Shown here: piece after piece, positions 59,864-64,000 of the stretch
Numbering within the stretch: the first letter of the stretch is position 1
Layout: every line of letters begins with the position of its first letter
NCBI RefSeq assembly: GCF_000021305.1
Contig: NC_011772.1
Span: 2,704,001 to 2,768,000, forward strand
Reading direction: 5' to 3'
Length of the DNA stretch: 64,000 nucleotides
From: Bacillus cereus G9842
Lineage (GTDB): Bacteria; Bacillota; Bacilli; Bacillales; Bacillaceae_G
The notes under the pieces: generated by a model
Database searches by the model: none
The model's input: the letters and a program-made list of their open reading frames with translations, nothing else
Told to the model about the DNA's origin: nothing
Made by a program: the position numbers and the translations under genes

Positions 59864-60927
59864 CACTTCACATACACATAGGCTTCACTTGCTGTTACAT
59901 AGTATGTTTTTCCTTTGCTATTGTGTACTTTATATTGCGTTGAACCATCTACATTTACTTTCGCATCAATTGTAAATCCTAATCCTGCATCTACAGAACC
60001 AGCCACATCTTTATCCTGCCAAGATGGAGCGTCATAGAAACGTAGATTGTTAACTTTTGAAACAACGCGCTTTCCAACAATAGAAGAATCTACTGTGCTT
60101 TTCTTATTAAACTTCACATAAGATGGATCGTTCTTAATCCACTGATCTCCACCAAGATTTAACCAACCATCCTTTTCCGCCCACACAATATAAGACTCTG
60201 GTTTGTTTAGTTGACAAATTTTAGAATAGCTTTTATCTGGTCCTTTACGTAAGTTAACGTTGTAACCTTCAATATAGGCGATACCGTCTGTTACTAATGT
60301 GGGTATTTCTGCTGGTTTAGATGGCTTTTCAGGGACAGAAACATCCACGCTAGAATTATTGTATGCTCGTTGTACGTCTGCTCTAAATTGAGCTTCTGAA
60401 ACGCCGTGAGACTTTAAGTAATCAATTGGATCTTCATGATCTGTACCACCAAGGTAATGAGTTACATCACTATGTGTCCACAATCCTTTTTCTACAGATA
60501 ACCCACGGTCACGTAAGATTTTAGCTAGTAACTTAACATATTTGTCATAGCTGCGTTTGAATTTTGTATAGTCCGCTGTTTCGCATAACTCTACATGTAC
60601 AAATCGTTTATTAGCACCAGGACCGCCACCATAAGCAATGTATTTTGTATCAGCAATTTGGATTGTTTCGTCCCAATCGACTGCATAGTGAACAAATGCA
60701 TTTCTCCATGTACGAGACTCATATTTTTGAATATTAATAGCTGGAGCTTCTGGAGTTGCTGTAGAATGTGCTACAACGCCCTCATAGGCACCTACACCAT
60801 AACGGTATGGTTGTTTCGGTAAATCTGGAATAATAAGTGTTCGATCAGCAAAAGCACTTGTAGCAAAAGAAACAGCAAGTACTAGAATCATAAGTAACGA
60901 GGTAATGTGTTTCATTGTCTTTTTCAT
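59863..60927 (-). CDS. secreted N-acetylmuramoyl-L-alanine amidase (Amidase_2 endolysin)
   Basis: A 354-residue lysin. A Sec signal peptide (residues 1-27, TSAFA) precedes the amidase-2 domain with zinc/catalytic residues in VVAHSTATP (His54), FVHYAVDW (His80), VHVELCE and LWTHSDVTHYLGGTDHEDP (His152, His164). An SH3-type wall-binding domain (about 218-275, YNVNLRKGPDKSYSKI) and a second C-terminal repeat follow. A signal peptide means it is exported by SecA rather than through the holin. It overlaps the holin gene by 4 bp. Confidence 0.92.
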   Translation of the reverse strand: MKKTMKHITSLLMILVLAVSFATSAFADRTLIIPDLPKQPYRYGVGAYEGVVAHSTATPEAPAINIQKYESRTWRNAFVHYAVDWDETIQIADTKYIAYGGGPGANKRFVHVELCETADYTKFKRSYDKYVKLLAKILRDRGLSVEKGLWTHSDVTHYLGGTDHEDPIDYLKSHGVSEAQFRADVQRAYNNSSVDVSVPEKPSKPAEIPTLVTDGIAYIEGYNVNLRKGPDKSYSKICQLNKPESYIVWAEKDGWLNLGGDQWIKNDPSYVKFNKKSTVDSSIVGKRVVSKVNNLRFYDAPSWQDKDVAGSVDAGLGFTIDAKVNVDGSTQYKVHNSKGKTYYVTASEAYVYVK

Positions 60928-61163
60928 TTAGCATCAACATCCTTTTTCATAATTTTTGTATGGTCAAATAATCCACTTGCTGATAGTCCAATGATGATTC
61001 CCTGGAATACATTTGTTTTGATATCTCCGCCCATAAATAAAACGCCTAGCATAATGCCAAGCGTTAAATTTAGTAACGGAACATGTTTTGTTTGTAATCC
61101 AATTGTTTTTCCAATCTGTGAAAGACCTACTACAATTCCAATCATTACAGTAATTTCAAACAT
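60924..61163 (-). CDS. phage holin
   Basis: A 79-residue protein with hydrophobic segments about residues 3-20 (EITVMIGIVVGLSQIGKT), 27-44 and 50-66, and a charged tail (KIMKKDVDAK), the usual small holin design. The position between XhlA and endolysin confirms it. The start overlaps the end of xhlA by 1 bp. Confidence 0.82.
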   Translation of the reverse strand: MFEITVMIGIVVGLSQIGKTIGLQTKHVPLLNLTLGIMLGVLFMGGDIKTNVFQGIIIGLSASGLFDHTKIMKKDVDAK

Positions 61164-61399
61164 TACATACCACCTCCTTTCAAAAAGAAAGTGAGAGCTG
61201 CTCCAACAATTCCACCGACAATAAGTCGTAAAATCCAGGTAGTATTGGCGCTGATTTTATCTAACTGCTTGTTGATATTATCAATATCTTTCTCGTTACC
61301 TGTTGTTCGTATTTCTAACCCTTTAATCTCTAAACGAATGTCCTCGATCTCTTGCTTAATTTCTTGAACATCGTTTCTTACATCTTGTAACCCTTCCAT
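61163..61399 (-). CDS. XhlA-type membrane lysis protein
   Basis: A 78-residue protein: a coiled-coil N-terminal two thirds (VQEIKQEIEDIRLEIKGLE...) followed by one C-terminal membrane helix (TWILRLIVGGIVGAALTFFL). This is the XhlA haemolysin/lysis family that works with a holin. The ATG at 61399 behind AGGGGTGG is preferred; an upstream in-frame GTG at 61408 overlaps the binding site. Confidence 0.82.
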   Translation of the reverse strand: MEGLQDVRNDVQEIKQEIEDIRLEIKGLEIRTTGNEKDIDNINKQLDKISANTTWILRLIVGGIVGAALTFFLKGGGM

Positions 61400-61437
61400 T
61401 TTGACCACCCCTTTTTAGACAATAAAAAAAGACCAGC

Positions 61438-64000
61438 TTATGGCTGCTCTGGTTTCTCATCTATTAATTTTTGTACTAATTCTTTTAATGTGGACACATC
61501 GCTGGTTAATGTTGCAACCTGCTTTTTTAGTTGTTTATTCTCACCTGTAACAGTAGTTAACTCTTCATTAAATTCATGATACTGCTGTTGGAAGGCTGCA
61601 ATAAGAATAGAAACTGTATTATATAAATTAATGGCCCGTTTCTCTTTATCTGTAAATATAGCATCTGTATCGTCTGCAATCATGCCAAAATATGTTTCAA
61701 TTTCTTTTGTTGTATATGGTTCTGTTTGTTCTTCCGGCTTGTTCACACGCATTTGATACAGATCATACATATCATCTTTAAAGTTGTATTGTTTAATAGC
61801 CAAATTCATGATTTTTTCAAGAGCTGAGAAAGGGATATCTTTTATATTTTCTTTCATATTTCTAGCTGACGTAGGGTTAAATGCTTTCGCCCACATTTGA
61901 CCAGTAGCACTAATATTCTCTTGCGCTCGTAATGTTCTTAATTCTATATCTTTCCATCCCTGACCCATCATATCTTTAATCTGCAAGCCATTGTTATAAC
62001 CTTGTACAAAACTTGACCTTATCATTGCATTACCCATGATTAAATCATGATCGGTGGCGCCGTTTACGAAATGTATTTTATAGTCACTGCCTTTTCTTTT
62101 GAAAGTAAACTGCCCCGCGTTATTTGTAAAAATATGCGGCTCAGTTGTAGTTACAGAGAAGTAACCATATCCTGGAGCCCATCCTTCAGATTCAAAAATA
62201 ATATTATTCAAGTTTTGAAAACGAAATTGTCCATCTGAATATACGCTCAGATGTCCACCGTCATTATGCATTTGAATATAGTTTGACCAAATATTAGTTC
62301 CTTCTGCATTTTCTCCTTTAGAAATCCCAAATTTTGCATATGCTTTAGAAGGTTGATCGACTCCATTAATTCGCGGCATGACTTGATAAATATAAAACGA
62401 TCCTGTACCCCTGTATTTAATATTGTCAGAACCAAGGACGAGTGAAGGTTGAATACTTCCATCATTTGTTTCCATAAATCCTATATAGCCACGTGGCTTA
62501 TCTGCATCGAAAATCTTCATGTTTTGCTTATTTATTTCAACAAATCTGTTTCCACTCGTTTTAAGTGTTACTCCTTCTAAAACTTTCCCTTTGATATGCT
62601 CAGCTGTTACATATCCTATAAGATTAATTCTGGACCCCTGAATTAGAATTTCCTCAGCTGATTGATTAATCTGGGATATAACATCGCCTTTTTTAACCCT
62701 AGAATTAATATTTTGATTTGTTAAACTAAAAGCCGCTTCCATTTCCAAAACATAAGCAAATTTTTTGTCAGCATCCGTCTTTGAGTACACTTCAGTCGCT
62801 TTAGCACGAAAACCTATTTCTTCGGTATTTTGATCGATAGATGTTTGCATTTTTTTTGTTACTGTATCAAAATCACTTTTGGCAATCTTATCTGCCACTA
62901 AATCCACCAGTTCTTTATAGTTGGTAATGTCTTTTGGGTTTGGCATGTATACAGATGGTTCTTTTCCTTGCTGTAGCTGTGGTTGAGATACCCACATTGT
63001 ACCATTACGTCGTACCCATATATCTCCTTGCAAACGAGTTACAGGAACGTCAGGAGCTTTAATGGTTACACTAACTAGTATCCAGGAGCCATTAACTAAT
63101 AACTCTTTTATTTCAGTTTGCTCATAACCTAATGCGGTTGAACCATTAAAGAATTGAAGCTTAACGCACGCTCCTTGGTCTAATAAGTTTTTATCTACTA
63201 CATAAACCCATGCAGACAATACGTAGTCACCGCTATTTTGTGAGGCTCCAATACTTTGAGCAATACCAGTCCAGCTATTTGCTGCAACCCCCACATTTGC
63301 AATTCTGACCGAGTTATAACCGTCATGACGTCTGTCTGTTACTGGTGTTACTGTAGCACCTGATACAACTCCTGCTACTGTCCATTTATCGGTACTAGCA
63401 ACTTCATTTGTTATATTGCCATTAGCATCAACTGTTTTTTTCTTAAACTCTGTATTGAAGAATTGATTTATACTACCAAGTGCCCCTACATAAGCTTTCA
63501 TTTGCTTTTCCGAAATCTTTGAACTTAATGAGTCTTTTGTTTGCGTAATTTCATTCTTGTTTTCTTGAATGAGCTTTCCTTGATTTGTTTGTGTTTCTGT
63601 TAGCGTTTTAATATTAAGAGAATTCGAATTTGTGGTCTGCTTCACTTCATTTAGAGTTGTTTGCATGGTTCCTTGATCTTGTTGTACTTTCGAGATTGTT
63701 TTTGAGTTCGTATTTACTGTTTGTTGAATTTCATTAGTTGTTTGGGTAAAATCTGCTTTAGAAGTAACTTCATCGTTAGAAAGTTGCCATGTAGTTCGTA
63801 TGTTACCTTCTTCAAATTTTGCATGGTGTGAGTTTAAATTCCCATCAATATTGCGCCCAGAGTAATAGAATTTAACTTGAGTTACATCTTTATCTTTTGT
63901 TCTAAATGTAACTGATAGTGGTTCGTCTTTATAATCTACATTAATCTTTAATTGCGATTCAGCACGTACAGATTGCCATTCTTGCTCTCCATCTGCATAC
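61438..64000 (-). CDS. phage tail/fibre protein with S74 chaperone domain, N-terminus outside window
   Basis: The frame is open to the window edge, so only the last 854 residues or so are seen; the first in-frame ATG (63666) is internal. Repeated short heptad-like segments (QQTVNTNSKTISKVQQDQGT, TQTNQGKLIQENKNEI) form a coiled-coil stalk, then a carbohydrate-binding-like jelly roll (GDYVLSAWVYVVDKN, about 200 residues). Near the end, TSARNMKENIKDIPF is a Peptidase_S74 intramolecular chaperone, and a final coiled coil (KQLKKQVATLTSDVSTLKEL) follows. It is probably a receptor-binding/tail-tip protein. It lies upstream of xhlA. Confidence 0.85.
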   Translation of the reverse strand, partial: YADGEQEWQSVRAESQLKINVDYKDEPLSVTFRTKDKDVTQVKFYYSGRNIDGNLNSHHAKFEEGNIRTTWQLSNDEVTSKADFTQTTNEIQQTVNTNSKTISKVQQDQGTMQTTLNEVKQTTNSNSLNIKTLTETQTNQGKLIQENKNEITQTKDSLSSKISEKQMKAYVGALGSINQFFNTEFKKKTVDANGNITNEVASTDKWTVAGVVSGATVTPVTDRRHDGYNSVRIANVGVAANSWTGIAQSIGASQNSGDYVLSAWVYVVDKNLLDQGACVKLQFFNGSTALGYEQTEIKELLVNGSWILVSVTIKAPDVPVTRLQGDIWVRRNGTMWVSQPQLQQGKEPSVYMPNPKDITNYKELVDLVADKIAKSDFDTVTKKMQTSIDQNTEEIGFRAKATEVYSKTDADKKFAYVLEMEAAFSLTNQNINSRVKKGDVISQINQSAEEILIQGSRINLIGYVTAEHIKGKVLEGVTLKTSGNRFVEINKQNMKIFDADKPRGYIGFMETNDGSIQPSLVLGSDNIKYRGTGSFYIYQVMPRINGVDQPSKAYAKFGISKGENAEGTNIWSNYIQMHNDGGHLSVYSDGQFRFQNLNNIIFESEGWAPGYGYFSVTTTEPHIFTNNAGQFTFKRKGSDYKIHFVNGATDHDLIMGNAMIRSSFVQGYNNGLQIKDMMGQGWKDIELRTLRAQENISATGQMWAKAFNPTSARNMKENIKDIPFSALEKIMNLAIKQYNFKDDMYDLYQMRVNKPEEQTEPYTTKEIETYFGMIADDTDAIFTDKEKRAINLYNTVSILIAAFQQQYHEFNEELTTVTGENKQLKKQVATLTSDVSTLKELVQKLIDEKPEQP

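Larger units (their letters stand above)
49600..64000. mobile_element. prophage, integrase-proximal 14 kb (right end outside window)
   Basis: The left junction lies between the truncated hydrolase frame (last host codon near 49610) and the serine integrase stop at 49635, so attL is within about 49595-49634. Order rightward: integrase, early small genes, translocase, replication-relaxation, two Xre regulators, structured interval, accessory genes, lysis cassette, tail protein. Most genes are on the minus strand, so late genes are transcribed toward the integrase. attR and the head genes are not in the window. Confidence 0.92.

Overview
The window is low-GC Gram-positive chromosome, almost certainly from the Bacillus cereus group (cereus/thuringiensis/anthracis). 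The reasons are strong AGGAGG ribosome-binding sites, TTG and GTG starts beside ATG, manganese-type PpaC pyrophosphatase, a single-domain chitin LPMO, the ykfB-ykfC-oppA murein-peptide cluster, a sigma-54 hydroxyproline cluster, and the short CCCACTGATTA repeat next to several stop codons. There are no rRNA or tRNA genes and no CRISPR array.

Region 1 (1-19.7 kb) is ordinary chromosome made of small units: a PadR regulator with a HAAS membrane protein and a clear operator, a short HelD-like helicase, two small-molecule enzymes, RecQ, several unknown small genes with a structured leader upstream of one, a Cys-rich mini-protein, two stand-alone lysins (GH25 and amidase), a wrecked M3 oligopeptidase fused behind the ppaC terminator, ppaC itself, and a secreted LPMO.

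Region 2 (19.7-31.2 kb) is a hydroxyproline catabolic island. A sigma-54 activator at 27567 sits between two divergent operons, each with a good -24/-12 promoter. The left operon encodes an FAD amine oxidoreductase, a hydroxyproline epimerase, a racemase-like protein that has lost both catalytic cysteines, a DapA-like deaminase and a semialdehyde dehydrogenase; an AGCS transporter follows. The right operon encodes a BFD-type 2Fe-2S protein, a small ferredoxin-like protein and an FAD/NAD oxidoreductase, probably the remaining subunits of a multi-subunit D-hydroxyproline dehydrogenase.

Region 3 (31.2-49.6 kb) holds a YxcD/Tim44-like pair divergent from a DUF1836 regulator across two matching palindromes, a Rel-like HD protein with a decayed synthetase domain beside an HD nucleotidase, DedA, an orphan DltD, the ykfB-ykfC-oppA operon, a DivIC-like protein, an aldo/keto reductase, DJ-1/ankyrin genes, a small kinase and a methyltransferase.

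Region 4 (49.6 kb to the right edge) is the integrase end of a prophage inserted in a CocE/NonD-type hydrolase gene, leaving its 3' part at 48924-49610. From the junction inwards: serine integrase, small early genes, FtsK-like translocase and replication-relaxation protein, two Xre regulators flanking about 600 nt of GC-richer, strongly base-paired sequence without long ORFs, a zinc-ribbon membrane protein, a three-gene accessory block (KAP NTPase, AbiTii, small membrane protein), then the lysis cassette (secreted amidase, holin, XhlA) and a long tail protein running off the window. The most interesting items are the structured prophage region (candidate large ncRNA), the AbiTii/membrane-protein pair sharing a terminal motif, and the cysteine-less racemase homologue.
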